Below, one piece after another: positions 17,949-27,250 of a stretch of DNA of 64,000 nt. Source of the stretch: Oxalobacteraceae bacterium CAVE-383. Lineage in GTDB: Bacteria > Pseudomonadota > Gammaproteobacteria > Burkholderiales > Burkholderiaceae_D. The position numbers and the translations under genes are program-made. The notes beneath the pieces are model-generated. The model ran no database searches and had not been told where the DNA came from. It saw nothing but the letters and a program-made list of their open reading frames with translations. Every line of letters starts with the position of its first letter. Positions within the stretch are counted from its first letter, which is position 1. The DNA is taken from assembly GCA_004134995.1 (NCBI GenBank), contig REGP01000001.1:868001-932000 (forward strand), in the 5' to 3' direction.

Positions 17949-19328
17949 TCAGTGCGACGACAGCATCACGGTGACGACCAGTCCCCGATGGCCCGCGGGC
18001 GCGGACAGCGTGATTTCGGCATCGCATGCCGCCGCGATTTCGCGCACGATCGCCAGGCCCAGGCCGGACCCTTCGGCATTATCGGTGTGCAGCCGGTAGA
18101 AGCGTTCGAAGACGTGTTCGTATTCGTTTTGCGGGATGCCGGGGCCGTTGTCTTCCACGCGCAGGACGATCCGGCCATCCGCCGGCAGCCGCTCGGCCGA
18201 GACCGTGACAATGCCGCCGGCCGGGGTATAGCGCAGGGCGTTGTCGACCAGGTTCGACACCAGTTCGTCCAGCATGGAAAGCTTGCCGCGGACCAGAATG
18301 ACGTCTTCCTCGAAATCGAAGCCCAGGTCGATCGATTTTTTCTGCGCCAGCAAGGCCAGGTCTTCCAGCACGTTTTTAACGGTCGCCACCAGGTCGACAT
18401 CGTCATACGGCGGGCCGGCATGCACCTCGGCCGTGGACAGCATCAGCAACTGATTGACCAGCTTGGCGCCATGCAGCACGCCGCGCTTGATGGCCGCCAG
18501 GGCGGCGTCCTTGTCTTTCAGGCCGGTGCTGCGCAGGCCGTAATCGACCTGGGTATTGAGTACGGTCAGCGGGGTGCGCAACTGATGCGAGGCATTCACG
18601 ATGAAACGCTTGTGCGCCGCCATGTGCGCTTCCAGCCGCCGCACGTAATCGTTGATTGCGTCGACCAGCGGCGTAATTTCATACGGGACGGCGGCCAGGC
18701 CGAGCGGCTCCAGGGTATCGGGTTCGCGCTGCTGCACGGTATTGCGCAGCTGCATGACCGGCGCCATGCCGCGCCGCATGCCGATCCAGAGCAGGACCAC
18801 CATCGCCGCAAGAATCAGTAACTGCTGCTGCACCGCATGCTCCCAAAGCTGGTCCGCAAGCTCCTGGTAGGAGCGCCTGGTCTGGGCCACTTCGATCAAT
18901 ACCGGGCCGTGTTCGGGCGCGGCAAAGACCGGCTGTGAAAAAGCCACCACCCGCACCGGCTCGCCGCGGAACACGGTGTCGAAAAAAGTCGCTTCCTCGG
19001 TGCTCGATACCTTTGGCGCGATCGGGAGATCGTCGGAACCGGCGAGCAGCCCGTGGTTCGGGCCCGAGATGCGGTAATAGACGCTGTCGTGGGAATCGGA
19101 CTGGAACAATTCAAGCGCCGCCGGCGGCACCATCACCTGCAGGGTCTCGTCTTCATAGTGCACTTGTTCGGCGATGATGCGCGCCGAACCCAGCAGCATG
19201 CGGTCGTGCACAACGGTGGCCATGTCGATTGCATTGTTATAGGCGACCCAGCTGTTGAACGCGACGAAGGCCGCCAGCGGCACCAGCAGCCAGACAAGCA
19301 ATTGCGCGCGAAGGCTATGCGGTCTCAT
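17949..19328 (-). CDS. Sensor histidine kinase, TctE/QseC type
   Basis: A 459-residue membrane kinase. A transmembrane helix at about 8-28 and another at about 165-185 enclose a periplasmic sensor of the TctE type (IIAEQVHYEDETLQVMVPPAAL). The phospho-accepting histidine is in FIVNASHQLRTPLTVL, the N box is LVDNALRYTPAGG, and the G boxes are EDNGPGI and GSGLGLAIV. It overlaps the response regulator gene at its start by 14 bp, so the pair is translated together. The resemblance to TctE suggests sensing of di- or tricarboxylates. The tctCBA operon of this window is 12 kb away, so the target is uncertain. Confidence 0.9.
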   Translation of the reverse strand: MRPHSLRAQLLVWLLVPLAAFVAFNSWVAYNNAIDMATVVHDRMLLGSARIIAEQVHYEDETLQVMVPPAALELFQSDSHDSVYYRISGPNHGLLAGSDDLPIAPKVSSTEEATFFDTVFRGEPVRVVAFSQPVFAAPEHGPVLIEVAQTRRSYQELADQLWEHAVQQQLLILAAMVVLLWIGMRRGMAPVMQLRNTVQQREPDTLEPLGLAAVPYEITPLVDAINDYVRRLEAHMAAHKRFIVNASHQLRTPLTVLNTQVDYGLRSTGLKDKDAALAAIKRGVLHGAKLVNQLLMLSTAEVHAGPPYDDVDLVATVKNVLEDLALLAQKKSIDLGFDFEEDVILVRGKLSMLDELVSNLVDNALRYTPAGGIVTVSAERLPADGRIVLRVEDNGPGIPQNEYEHVFERFYRLHTDNAEGSGLGLAIVREIAAACDAEITLSAPAGHRGLVVTVMLSSH

Positions 19329-19992
19329 TCTGCGGCTTCAGCAGGTAGCCCAGGCCGCGCAGCGTGATGATGGCGGCGTCTCCATGTTCCAGTTTTTTGC
19401 GCAAGCGATGGATATAGACCTCGATGGCGTCGGGGGATATTTCCTCGTCCATCGCAAACAGGCTTTCCGCCAGCGCCTGCTTGCTGACGGTCCTGCCCAT
19501 TTTGACGATCAGGGTTTCCAGTACTGCCTGTTCGCGCGGCGTCAGGCACAGCTGGACGGCGCCGAGCATGAAAATGCGGCTGTTGCTGTCGTAGACCAGG
19601 CTGCCGCATTGCAGCAGCGGGCTGGCGTGCCGGTTCGAGCGGCGCAGCAAGGCGCGCACGCGGGCCTCAAGTTCGCTCACGTCGAACGGCTTGGCCATGT
19701 AATCGTCGGCGCCGGTGTTCAAGGCGCCGATCCGGCTTTCAACGGCATTGTTGGCGGTCAGCACCAGCACCGGCACGTCGTTATTGCGCTTGCGCAGGCG
19801 CTGCAGGACCTTGTCGCCGTTCAGTTTCGGCAGGGCGATATCGAGGATGATCAGATCGTACTGCTGGGTCAACAGCAGGTGGTCGGCATCCTCGCCGTCG
19901 TAAATGCAGTCGACCGTATAGTTTTGACGCTGCAACGCCAACGCCAGCCATTCGGATAGCGGCCGATTGTCTTCCACCAATAGAATTCGCAT
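19315..19992 (-). CDS. Response regulator, OmpR/TctD type
   Basis: A 225-residue regulator. The receiver domain (residues 1-115) has the acidic pair in LLVEDN, the phospho-acceptor Asp in LIILDIALP and the Lys in MAKPFD. The OmpR-type winged helix (130-222) ends with DAIEVYIHRLRKKLEHGDAAIITLRGLGYLL. Its partner kinase begins inside its last codons. The ATG is preceded by GGAAAGAGGC. Targets may include the porin or transporter genes next to it. Confidence 0.92.
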   Translation of the reverse strand: MRILLVEDNRPLSEWLALALQRQNYTVDCIYDGEDADHLLLTQQYDLIILDIALPKLNGDKVLQRLRKRNNDVPVLVLTANNAVESRIGALNTGADDYMAKPFDVSELEARVRALLRRSNRHASPLLQCGSLVYDSNSRIFMLGAVQLCLTPREQAVLETLIVKMGRTVSKQALAESLFAMDEEISPDAIEVYIHRLRKKLEHGDAAIITLRGLGYLLKPQNETA

Positions 19993-20010
19993 GATGCCTC
20001 TTTCCAGAAC

Positions 20011-21189
20011 TCATTTGACAAGGGCGCCGGCCGCGCCGGCAATCAGCGCGGTCAGCAGCACCACCAGCCAGGGCGGCCACTTCCAGAACGCCAGCAGCAG
20101 GTAGGCGCCGGCCGCCATGCAGAAATCGGCCGGCGTTTTGATGGCGCCGGTCCAGACCGGATTATAGAAAGCCGCCAGCAGCAGGCCGACCACCGCGGCG
20201 TTGATGCCCAGCATGGCGCGCCGTACGCCGGTATAGGCGCGCAGCTTTTCCCAGAACGGCGCGATGGCCACGATCAGCAGAAATGCCGGCAGAAAAATGG
20301 CGATCGTGGCGATGGCCGCGCCGCTCCAGCCATTGGGGGAAGGCGCGGCCACCGCGCCCAGATAGGCCGCGAAGGTGAACAGCGGACCGGGAACCGCCTG
20401 CGCCGCGCCATAGCCGGCCAGGAAAGTCTCGTTGGACATCCAGCCCGGCGGCACCACCTCGGCCTGCAGCAGCGGCAATACCACATGGCCGCCGCCGAAG
20501 ACCAGCGCGCCGGCCCGGTAAAATCCGTCGAACAGCCGCAGCGCATGGCTGCCTGCGGTTTCCGCGAAGAGCGGCAGAACCAGCAAAAGGGCGCAAAACG
20601 CAATCAGGCAAGCGATGCCGGCGAAGCGGCCGACGCGCATGCCCAACCGGCTGTGCGGCAGCGCGGCTTCGCCTCTGAGAAAGGCCCAGCCGCACAGGCC
20701 GCTGACCGCGATCACCGCGACCTGCCCGAACGATGACGGCGCCAGCGTCACGAGCAGCGCGGCGGCCACCGCCACCGTTGCGCGCTTGCTGTCCGGCGCC
20801 AGGCTTTTCCCCATGCCCCACAGGGCTTGCGCGACGACCGCGACGGCCACCACGTTCAGGCCGTGCAGCCAGCCGCCGCCGAGCTGGGCGCCGAAGCGGC
20901 TGACGCCGATGCCGAACAGCACCAGGGCAATGGCCGAGGGCAGGGTGAAGCCGAGAAACGCCGCCAGCGCGCCGCCGATGCCGGCCCGCGACAGGCCGAT
21001 CGCCATGCCGACCTGGCTGCTGGCCGGCCCCGGCAGGAACTGGCAAAGTCCGACGATATCGGCATAGGCATGTTCGTCGAACCAGCGGCGCCGGGTGACG
21101 AACTCTTCGCGGAAATAGGCCAGATGCGCCACCGGACCGCCGAAAGAGGTCAGGCCGAGCCTGAGAAAAATACCGAAGAGCTGCATCAT
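20011..21189 (-). CDS. chrA: Chromate transporter ChrA, long form (first copy)
   Basis: A 392-residue membrane protein made of two homologous halves of five to six helices, as in bidomain ChrA exporters. Signature regions are LGLTSFGGPVAHLAYFREEFV and QFLPGPASSQVGMAIG in the N-terminal half, and GALVFGGGHVVLPLLQ and AAQAVPGPLFTFAAYLGA in the C-terminal half. ChrA exports chromate by proton motive force. It ends 18 bp before the response regulator gene on the same strand, so the three genes may share a transcript. A second, divergent copy lies at 55953. No ChrB-type regulator is near. Confidence 0.88.
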   Translation of the reverse strand: MMQLFGIFLRLGLTSFGGPVAHLAYFREEFVTRRRWFDEHAYADIVGLCQFLPGPASSQVGMAIGLSRAGIGGALAAFLGFTLPSAIALVLFGIGVSRFGAQLGGGWLHGLNVVAVAVVAQALWGMGKSLAPDSKRATVAVAAALLVTLAPSSFGQVAVIAVSGLCGWAFLRGEAALPHSRLGMRVGRFAGIACLIAFCALLLVLPLFAETAGSHALRLFDGFYRAGALVFGGGHVVLPLLQAEVVPPGWMSNETFLAGYGAAQAVPGPLFTFAAYLGAVAAPSPNGWSGAAIATIAIFLPAFLLIVAIAPFWEKLRAYTGVRRAMLGINAAVVGLLLAAFYNPVWTGAIKTPADFCMAAGAYLLLAFWKWPPWLVVLLTALIAGAAGALVK

Positions 21190-21190
21190 G

Positions 21191-21233
21191 CCGTTGTGAT
21201 CCGTTGTTATTCCGTTGTTATTCCATTGTTATT
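21191..21233 (+). repeat. Four 10-11 bp tandem repeats upstream of chrA
   Basis: Head-to-tail copies of a unit close to CCGTTGTTATT occur at 21191 (10-bp variant), 21201, 21212 and 21223 (CCATTGTTATT). The array touches the 5' end of the minus-strand chrA, where its ribosome-binding region would be. A copy-number change could alter expression; that is inference. Confidence 0.8.
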
Positions 21234-21445
21234 TCATTCTGCCGTTGCCATTGCGGCCGCCAACGCATCGTTTTGATTTTGCCGGCAATAATTATCGCAA
21301 AGATCGCCGCATGGCATTTCGATTATTTGAAAAATATGAATTTTCATCGCTTTTCGGCTGCGCTCATTTAGAATGAGCGGCCAATCTGATTTTCAGCCGC
21401 ATTTTCAAGCGAATTTTTCAACCAAATCAAAGCCCGCGAACGCCT

Positions 21446-21925
21446 ATGGACATGCCATCCCATCAACTCAACATGACCGTGCTGATGTCGCCGGACATGG
21501 CCAATTTTTCCGGCAACGTGCATGGCGGCGCCATTCTCAAATTGCTCGACCAGGTGGCCTATGCCTGCGCCAGCCGCTATGCGCAGCAATACGTCGTCAC
21601 CTTGAGCGTGGATCAGGTCACCTTTCGCCAGCCTATCCACGTCGGCGAGCTGGTGACTTTCCTGGCCAGCGTCAACCATACGGGCACATCGTCGATGGAA
21701 GTCGGCATCAAGGTGGTGGCCGAGGATATTCGCACGCAGATGGTGCGCCACGTCAACAGTTGTTTTTTCACGATGGTGGCGGTGGACAACGAACGCCGCC
21801 CGGTGCCGGTGCCGCCGCTGCGCCCATTTACGATCGAGGAAAAGCGCCGTTTCGAAAGCGCCGTCCTGCGCAAGCAGTTGCGCCAGGAACTGGCCAAGCG
21901 CTTCGAAGAGACCAAACCGGCCTGA
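21446..21925 (+). CDS. Acyl-CoA thioesterase, hotdog fold (YciA-like)
   Basis: A 159-residue single-hotdog thioesterase that hydrolyses acyl-CoA to the free acid and CoA in the cytoplasm. The family motif is NVHGGAILKLLDQVAYACASRYA, where the Asp is the catalytic acid, followed by VTLSVDQVTFRQPIHVGELVTF and a C-terminal VPPLRPFTIEEKRRFE tail typical of YciA/BFIT relatives. It lies 23 bp before a response regulator gene and may be co-transcribed with it. Confidence 0.88.
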   Translation: MDMPSHQLNMTVLMSPDMANFSGNVHGGAILKLLDQVAYACASRYAQQYVVTLSVDQVTFRQPIHVGELVTFLASVNHTGTSSMEVGIKVVAEDIRTQMVRHVNSCFFTMVAVDNERRPVPVPPLRPFTIEEKRRFESAVLRKQLRQELAKRFEETKPA

Positions 21926-21948
21926 TTCGCCCGCCGGCATTCGCCAAA

Positions 21949-22608
21949 ATGAAAATACTGCTGGTTGAAGACGACACGATGATCGGGGAGAACATCCAGA
22001 TCGCGCTGGTCGGCGAGGGCATCGAAGTCGATTGGGCCACCGACGGCGTGGCCGGCGAAGCCGCGCTGGATACGGTGCAATACGACGCCTTGCTGCTCGA
22101 TCTCAGCCTGCCGCACAAGGACGGCGTGGACGTCCTGAAAACCCTGCGCGCGCGCAAGAACGGCATTCCGGTGCTGGTGATGACCGCGCGCGACACGGTG
22201 CCGCAGCGCGTGCTCGGGCTCAATATCGGCGCCGACGATTACCTGGTCAAACCCTTCGATCTGGAAGAACTGATTGCGCGCCTGCATGCGCTGGTGCGGC
22301 GCGCGCGCGGCGGCCTCGATCTGATCTACCGCAATGGCGAGGTCACGGTCAATGCCGCCACGCGCCAGGTTTTCGCGGGGCAGCGCCAGGTCGGCCTGTC
22401 GTCGCGCGAATGGAATATCCTCGACGCGCTGGTGGCGCGGCCCGGCGCGATCCTGTCGCGCGCCCAGCTCGAAGACCGGCTGTACGGCTATGCCGGCGAG
22501 GTGGAAAGCAATGCGGTCGAAGTCTATATCCATGGCCTGCGCAAGAAACTGGGGCAGCAGTTCATCGTCAACATCCGCGGGCTCGGCTACATGGTGGAGA
22601 AAGTCTGA
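21949..22608 (+). CDS. Response regulator, QseB/PmrA type
   Basis: A 219-residue OmpR-type regulator. The receiver domain has LLVEDD at its start, the phospho-acceptor Asp in LLLDLSLP and the Lys in LVKPFD. The DNA-binding domain ends with SNAVEVYIHGLRKKLGQQFIVNIRGLGYMV. I chose the ATG at 21949, where the receiver fold begins, rather than the much longer open frame upstream. The stop overlaps the kinase start (TGATG). A porin gene follows the pair at 24066 and is a plausible target. Confidence 0.93.
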   Translation: MKILLVEDDTMIGENIQIALVGEGIEVDWATDGVAGEAALDTVQYDALLLDLSLPHKDGVDVLKTLRARKNGIPVLVMTARDTVPQRVLGLNIGADDYLVKPFDLEELIARLHALVRRARGGLDLIYRNGEVTVNAATRQVFAGQRQVGLSSREWNILDALVARPGAILSRAQLEDRLYGYAGEVESNAVEVYIHGLRKKLGQQFIVNIRGLGYMVEKV

Positions 22609-23960
22609 TGCGCTCGCTGCGCATGCGCCTGATCCTGTTGCTGGGGATTGCGATTTTCGCGGTGGCCGTGCTGCAGTTCTTCGTGGCGATGCAAACCTCC
22701 GCGCGCGAAGCCGATAAATTGTTCGACTATCACATGGAGCGCATGGCGCTGGCGCTGAAGGACCGCAGCTTCAAGCATTCCAAGCTGCAGGTGCCGTCGG
22801 ACGCGGTCGCCAACAGTTTCGAATTCGTGATCCAGATTTGGGAAGCGGACGGCTCGCCGGTCGAAATCTACCAGTCGCGGGTCCATGCCATGTTGCCGGA
22901 AATGGCTGCCGACGGCTATTCCACGGTGAGAATGGAGAATGGCAGCTGGCGTATTTACTCCCAGCATACCGAAAGCCGCGTGATTCAAATTTCGCAGAAA
23001 GTGAAAGCGCGGCGGGATCGCGCCATGATGATCGCCTGGCGCTCGGTATGGCCGATCATCCCGGCGTCGCTGCTGCTGTTCGGCGCCGCCTGGCTGGTGA
23101 TCACCTCGGCGCTGTCGCCGCTGAGCCGCATCGGGCGCGATCTGGCCAACCGCAATGTCGATTCGCTGGCGCCGATCGCGGAAGACCGTTTGCCGCGCGA
23201 AGTCGCGCTGCTGACGGCCGAATTGAATTCCCTGCTGGCGCGCATGGAGCAGGCGCTGTTGTCCCAGCAGCGTTTCGTGGCCGACGCGGCGCATGAGCTG
23301 CGCTCGCCGGTGACGGCCTTGTCGCTGCAGTTGCAGACGCTGGCGCGGGCCAGGGACGAAGAGACGCGCGACCAGGCCGTCGAACGCCTGCGCGGCGGCA
23401 TCGAACGCGCATCGCGCCTGATCGAGCAATTGCTGGTATTGGCGCGCCAGGATCCGCTGCTGCAGACCGATGAAATCATCGCGGTTTCGCTGACGGCATG
23501 CATTGAAGCCGCCATCGCCGATGTCAGGGTTTTCGCGCTCTCGCGCAGTATCGACATCCGCTGCGGCGCGCTGGTCGAAGCCGACATCCGCGGCGACGAG
23601 GAAGCCTTGCGCATCCTGGTGCGCAACCTGCTCGACAATGCGGTGCGCTATACGCCGGAGCAGGGCATCGTGCAGATCGACCTGGCGCTTGAGGGCCGGA
23701 TGCTGGCATTGACCATACAGGATTCGGGCGGCGGCATTTCCCAGGACAACCGGCCGCGCGTCTTCGACCGGTTTTATCGGGTGCCGGGCACCAAGACCCG
23801 CGGCACCGGCCTCGGCCTGGCCATCGTCAAGGCGGTCGCGGACCGGCATCGGGCCTCGGTCAGGCTGTTCCAGGCGGCGCTGGGCGGGCTTGGCGTCAAA
23901 GTCGGGTTTTCCGACTTTTCGCTTTCGGATTTTTCAAAAATTGCGAACATGTCGAAATAA
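22608..23960 (+). CDS. Sensor histidine kinase, QseC type
   Basis: A 450-residue kinase. Transmembrane helices at about 7-27 and 148-168 enclose a short periplasmic sensor of about 120 residues. The histidine is in FVADAAHELRSPVTAL, the N box is LLDNAVRYTPEQG, and the G boxes are QDSGGGI and GTGLGLAIV. It starts at the ATG that shares its A with the regulator's TGA. The C-terminus carries a Ser/Phe-rich extension (VGFSDFSLSDFSKIANMSK) that is not part of the usual fold. Confidence 0.92.
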   Translation: MRSLRMRLILLLGIAIFAVAVLQFFVAMQTSAREADKLFDYHMERMALALKDRSFKHSKLQVPSDAVANSFEFVIQIWEADGSPVEIYQSRVHAMLPEMAADGYSTVRMENGSWRIYSQHTESRVIQISQKVKARRDRAMMIAWRSVWPIIPASLLLFGAAWLVITSALSPLSRIGRDLANRNVDSLAPIAEDRLPREVALLTAELNSLLARMEQALLSQQRFVADAAHELRSPVTALSLQLQTLARARDEETRDQAVERLRGGIERASRLIEQLLVLARQDPLLQTDEIIAVSLTACIEAAIADVRVFALSRSIDIRCGALVEADIRGDEEALRILVRNLLDNAVRYTPEQGIVQIDLALEGRMLALTIQDSGGGISQDNRPRVFDRFYRVPGTKTRGTGLGLAIVKAVADRHRASVRLFQAALGGLGVKVGFSDFSLSDFSKIANMSK

Positions 23961-24030
23961 AAATTCCTTTTTCCCGTTGTAATCATGTAATTGTTTTGAC
24001 TCTTCAGTTTCCCTTAAGAATCGTTGGGCA

Positions 24031-24048
24031 GTATGGCGAGCACCATAC
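24031..24048 (+). promoter_or_regulatory. Short hairpin in the porin 5' leader
   Basis: GTATGG and CCATAC (6-bp stem, six-base loop) lie just before the AGGGAG ribosome site of the porin at 24066. There is no T-run, so it is not a terminator. It could affect translation or mRNA stability. Confidence is low because such short stems occur by chance. Confidence 0.3.
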
Positions 24049-24065
24049 AAAGGGAGACTTAGAAG

Positions 24066-25283
24066 ATGACAATAATGCATAAATCGGTAATCGCCGCGGC
24101 CGTGTCGGCCGCCTGCGTTTTCCCCATCGCCGTGCAGGCGCAGACCAGCGTCACGGTATACGGCAAGATGTATCCGAGCTTCGATCATGTGAACGTCAGC
24201 GGCGGCACCGCCGCCGGCACGCCGGTCAGCACGTTGAGCGCCTCGGCCAAGGGCACCAACGCCACCAGCCTGAATACCATGGATGCGCCCAATTCGCGTC
24301 TCGGCTTTCGCGGCACGGAAGATCTGGGCGACGGCCTGAAAGCCATCTTCCAGCTGGAGATGGGCTTCGGCCTGGACACCGGCGGCGGCAAGGCCGGCGA
24401 TCCGATCTTCAGCCGCAATACCTTCCTCGGGCTGCAGGGCAAGTTCGGCACCGTCAAACTGGGCAATATGGATACCGTGTATAAAGAACTCGGCGACCAT
24501 ATGACTTTCCTCGGCGTCACCAGCGGCAACTTCATGGGCTTGAGCAATATATTGTCCAAGGCGGGCTTCGGCACCAGCTCTGCATCGAGCTTCCACCTGC
24601 GCCGCGCCAACAGCTTCTACTACGAATCGCCGGAATTTGCCGGCGTACAGGGCCTGTTCGACTGGTCGCCCAACGAAACCGCCGGCGATGCATCCAGCGG
24701 CGTGATCTCGACCGGCGTCAAATACGAAAGCGGCCCGGTCTACCTGGCGCTGGCCTATGAAACGCACAAGGATATGTTCGGCGCCTCGCTGAACGTGCCG
24801 AGCGGGATCGCCAATACCACCGGCGGCGTCGCCAATCCCGGCGCCAGCTCGCGCGATTCGGCCGTGCGCGCGACGGCCCAGTATCGCTTCCCGAACAACT
24901 ACCGGGCCGAAGTCAACGTGGCGCAATTGCGTTACAACGAAAGCGGCGGCGCCATCGGCAAGTTCGACAGCTACAAGCACAATACCTGGTCGATCTCGGC
25001 GGAAAAGATCATCGGCGCGGTCAGCCTGGTGGCTTCCTACGGCCAAAGCCAGGCGGGCAGTTGTTCGCTGGTCGGCGGCGTGGCGTGTACGACATCGGGC
25101 CTGAATGCCCGCATGTTCAATATCGGTTCTTCGTATGCGTTGTCCAAGCGGACCTCGCTGTTCGCCGTGTATTCGTACATGGGCAACGATACATCCGCGG
25201 TGCAAAGCAACTGGCTCAACGGCAAACCGAGCGCCGGCCAGGATATTTCCACCCTGGGCGTGGGCATCAGCCACAGTTTTTAA
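24066..25283 (+). CDS. Outer-membrane porin (Gram-negative porin family, type 4)
   Basis: A 405-residue porin with a Sec signal (ending IAVQAQ near residue 25), the opening TSVTVYGKMYPSFDHV, the conserved NSRLGFRGTEDLGDGLKAIFQLE segment and a terminal phenylalanine (SHSF). AGGGAG lies upstream of the start. It follows the QseBC-type pair with a 105-bp gap that holds a small hairpin, and is followed by a strong terminator at 25343. Two other porins in the window are distant paralogues. Confidence 0.93.
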   Translation: MTIMHKSVIAAAVSAACVFPIAVQAQTSVTVYGKMYPSFDHVNVSGGTAAGTPVSTLSASAKGTNATSLNTMDAPNSRLGFRGTEDLGDGLKAIFQLEMGFGLDTGGGKAGDPIFSRNTFLGLQGKFGTVKLGNMDTVYKELGDHMTFLGVTSGNFMGLSNILSKAGFGTSSASSFHLRRANSFYYESPEFAGVQGLFDWSPNETAGDASSGVISTGVKYESGPVYLALAYETHKDMFGASLNVPSGIANTTGGVANPGASSRDSAVRATAQYRFPNNYRAEVNVAQLRYNESGGAIGKFDSYKHNTWSISAEKIIGAVSLVASYGQSQAGSCSLVGGVACTTSGLNARMFNIGSSYALSKRTSLFAVYSYMGNDTSAVQSNWLNGKPSAGQDISTLGVGISHSF

Positions 25284-25342
25284 TCTTCGCTTATGTAGTC
25301 TGGAGGAGCAGTAGTTTGCGTGTCCCGATCCCCGAGTGGCAC

Positions 25343-25370
25343 AAGCCGGCTTTTATAGCCGGTTTTTTTT
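25343..25370 (+). terminator. Rho-independent terminator after porin gene
   Basis: CCGGCT (25346-25351) and AGCCGG (25357-25362) form the core stem with a five-base loop, extended by AAG and TTT pairs, followed by eight T. It is nearly identical, including about 10 bp downstream, to the terminator after the next porin at 27222. Confidence 0.9.
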
Positions 25371-25468
25371 CGTCTGCCGCTTTTTTGGAAAATAAACGCA
25401 TGGCGACCATACGCTCCAATGCTTAGGCCAGACATAGGGAAAATGTGAATTTTCCATTATCAAAATTC

Positions 25469-25482
25469 TTGATCCGGGTCAA
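25469..25482 (+). promoter_or_regulatory. FNR/Anr-like box upstream of porin
   Basis: TTGATCCGGGTCAA matches the FNR consensus TTGAT-N4-ATCAA with one mismatch. It lies 139 bp before the start codon of the porin at 25621. If real, the porin responds to oxygen limitation. Confidence 0.45.
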
Positions 25483-25620
25483 TTTTTCGCGAGAAACACG
25501 ATCGTAATTTAAGGACGGCACAGCGATTTCGTGCTACTCGCGACATCACCCGGATCCGCACAAATACATCCGTATTGCAGAGTTGGGGATGCCTTAAATC
25601 AACAAGTTGGAGACAAGACA

Positions 25621-27198
25621 ATGAAAAAAAAAGTGACGACAGGAGCGTGCGCGCTCATCTTCGGTGTGTCGGGCATTGCCGCATCCGGCGGTGCGGCGGC
25701 GCAATCCGCCAGCCAGGACATGAAGCAGCAGATCGATGCCCTGCAAAAGCAGGTCGAAGCCCTGCGCTCCGATCTGGTGCGTATTTCGGAGCAGCAAAAT
25801 GCGACGGCGGCACAGGCGGCCTCGGCTTCGGCTGCGGTTGCCGCGGCGCCGGCCCATCATGATTTTCTTGAACGAAAGGAGGGGGACGGATTGACGTTGC
25901 TGACACGCGGCGGCGAGGTGACGCTGTACGGCAATGTCGACCTGTCGGTTGACGACACGACCAAGGGCATCTCCAACAAAGTGGCGCCGGACGGTTCGCG
26001 TCCGGCCGGCAACAATGGCTATCTGCCGGCCGTATCGAGCAATAATTCCTATGTCGGCTTGCGCGGCTTCCAGGCACTGGGGGGTTTTCCCGCCAAATTC
26101 GTCTATCAATTCGAGACGCAAATCGATGTATCGGCCACTTCCGGCACGGGCGCGACCAACAGCAATACCAGCAATGCGGTCAAGGGCGGCCTGACGTCGC
26201 GCAATACGTTCGTCGGCCTGGCCAATCCCACGTATGGCGCCTTCAAGGTCGGCAAAACCGATGCGCCTTACAAGACATCCACGGCTTCCATGAATCCGTT
26301 CTCCGGCATGCTGGGCGACTACGCCGTGATCATGGGCAACACCGGCGGCGACAACCGGGTCGAATTCGGCACCAGGCTGGATCATGCCATCTGGTACGAG
26401 TCGCCGTCTTTCCATGGCGTGAGCGTCAATGCGCTGGTCTCGCCCGGGCAAAACCGCGCCGACGACAACAGCAACATTGCCTCGGGCGAATCGGATTGCA
26501 GCGGCGGCAATATGCCAGGCAGCGGCGGCACGCCAGCGGCCTGTAACGACGGCTCTTACGGCACTGCCTACAGCACCAGCGTGAGCTATCGCAGCGGGCC
26601 GCTGCTGTTGACCACGGCGTACGAATTGCACAAAGGCGTGAACCGCAGCAGCGATCTCGGCGCGTTCGATCCCAATGACATCGCCAACGAAAGCGCGGCA
26701 AAGATAGGCGCGCAATATGCCTTCTCAAGCGGCACGACGGTGAGCGCCATCTATGAAAGCATGCGGCGCGACGTGCCGCAATCTCTGGCCTTTCAGAATG
26801 AACGCCAGCGTACCGGCACCTGGCTGGCGGTCAGCCAGGCGATCGGCCAGAACGACAATGTCGCCTTCGGCTGGGCGCATGCGGGGCAGGCGCCGGGCGA
26901 TCCGGGACAGCACAACACCACCGGCGGCGCGGGCTCTCCGAATAGCGCCAACATGTACACGTTGGCATGGAAACATCAGGTCGACAAGCAGTTCAGCCTG
27001 TATGCCGACTATGCATTGACGGTGAATGGCGCAAGCTCGCATTACGATCTCGGCGCAGGTGGCCGGGGCGTGACGACCGACTGCCACGATGCGTCCAATC
27101 CCGACACCAGCGGCTTCGATCCGAACGGCAACGGCCCGCATTGCTGGGCCGGCGGCCGTCTGCAAGGGGCCAGCGTGGGCATGAAATATACGTTCTGA
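25621..27198 (+). CDS. Outer-membrane porin with N-terminal coiled coil
   Basis: A 525-residue porin, longer than its two paralogues. After the Sec signal (MKKKVTTGACALIFGVSG to AAAQ near residue 28) comes a predicted coiled coil (about 30-70, DMKQQIDALQKQVEALRSDL), then an Ala-rich linker and the barrel beginning TRGGEVTLYGNVDLSVDDT. It ends in phenylalanine (KYTF). The coiled coil may trimerise or bind peptidoglycan, as in other periplasmic coiled-coil porins; this is inference. The start at 25621 follows GGAGA; an in-frame ATG-like start 30 codons upstream would place non-signal sequence before the signal peptide. It has its own terminator at 27222. Confidence 0.9.
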   Translation: MKKKVTTGACALIFGVSGIAASGGAAAQSASQDMKQQIDALQKQVEALRSDLVRISEQQNATAAQAASASAAVAAAPAHHDFLERKEGDGLTLLTRGGEVTLYGNVDLSVDDTTKGISNKVAPDGSRPAGNNGYLPAVSSNNSYVGLRGFQALGGFPAKFVYQFETQIDVSATSGTGATNSNTSNAVKGGLTSRNTFVGLANPTYGAFKVGKTDAPYKTSTASMNPFSGMLGDYAVIMGNTGGDNRVEFGTRLDHAIWYESPSFHGVSVNALVSPGQNRADDNSNIASGESDCSGGNMPGSGGTPAACNDGSYGTAYSTSVSYRSGPLLLTTAYELHKGVNRSSDLGAFDPNDIANESAAKIGAQYAFSSGTTVSAIYESMRRDVPQSLAFQNERQRTGTWLAVSQAIGQNDNVAFGWAHAGQAPGDPGQHNTTGGAGSPNSANMYTLAWKHQVDKQFSLYADYALTVNGASSHYDLGAGGRGVTTDCHDASNPDTSGFDPNGNGPHCWAGGRLQGASVGMKYTF

Positions 27199-27221
27199 CG
27201 ACCGTACGCCACGCCTGGTAT

Positions 27222-27250
27222 GAAGCCGGCTTTTATGGCCGGCTTTTTTT
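27222..27250 (+). terminator. Rho-independent terminator after the coiled-coil porin
   Basis: AAGCCGGC (27223-27230) pairs with GCCGGCTT (27238-27245), an 8-bp stem with a seven-base loop followed by a T-run. It is a near copy of the terminator at 25343, sharing the loop and the following TTTCGYCTGCCG. Confidence 0.9.

Larger units (their letters stand above)
25284..25620 (+). other. Intergenic region between two porin genes
   Basis: The 337-bp gap holds the terminator of the upstream porin (25343-25370) and an FNR/Anr-like box (25469-25482) that would lie in the promoter of the downstream porin. I see no convincing small gene. No clear -35/-10 pair could be placed with confidence. Confidence 0.7.

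Noticed and set aside
24031..24048. Hairpin as a terminator after the kinase gene
   Set aside because: No T-run follows, and it lies within the presumed leader of the porin gene.
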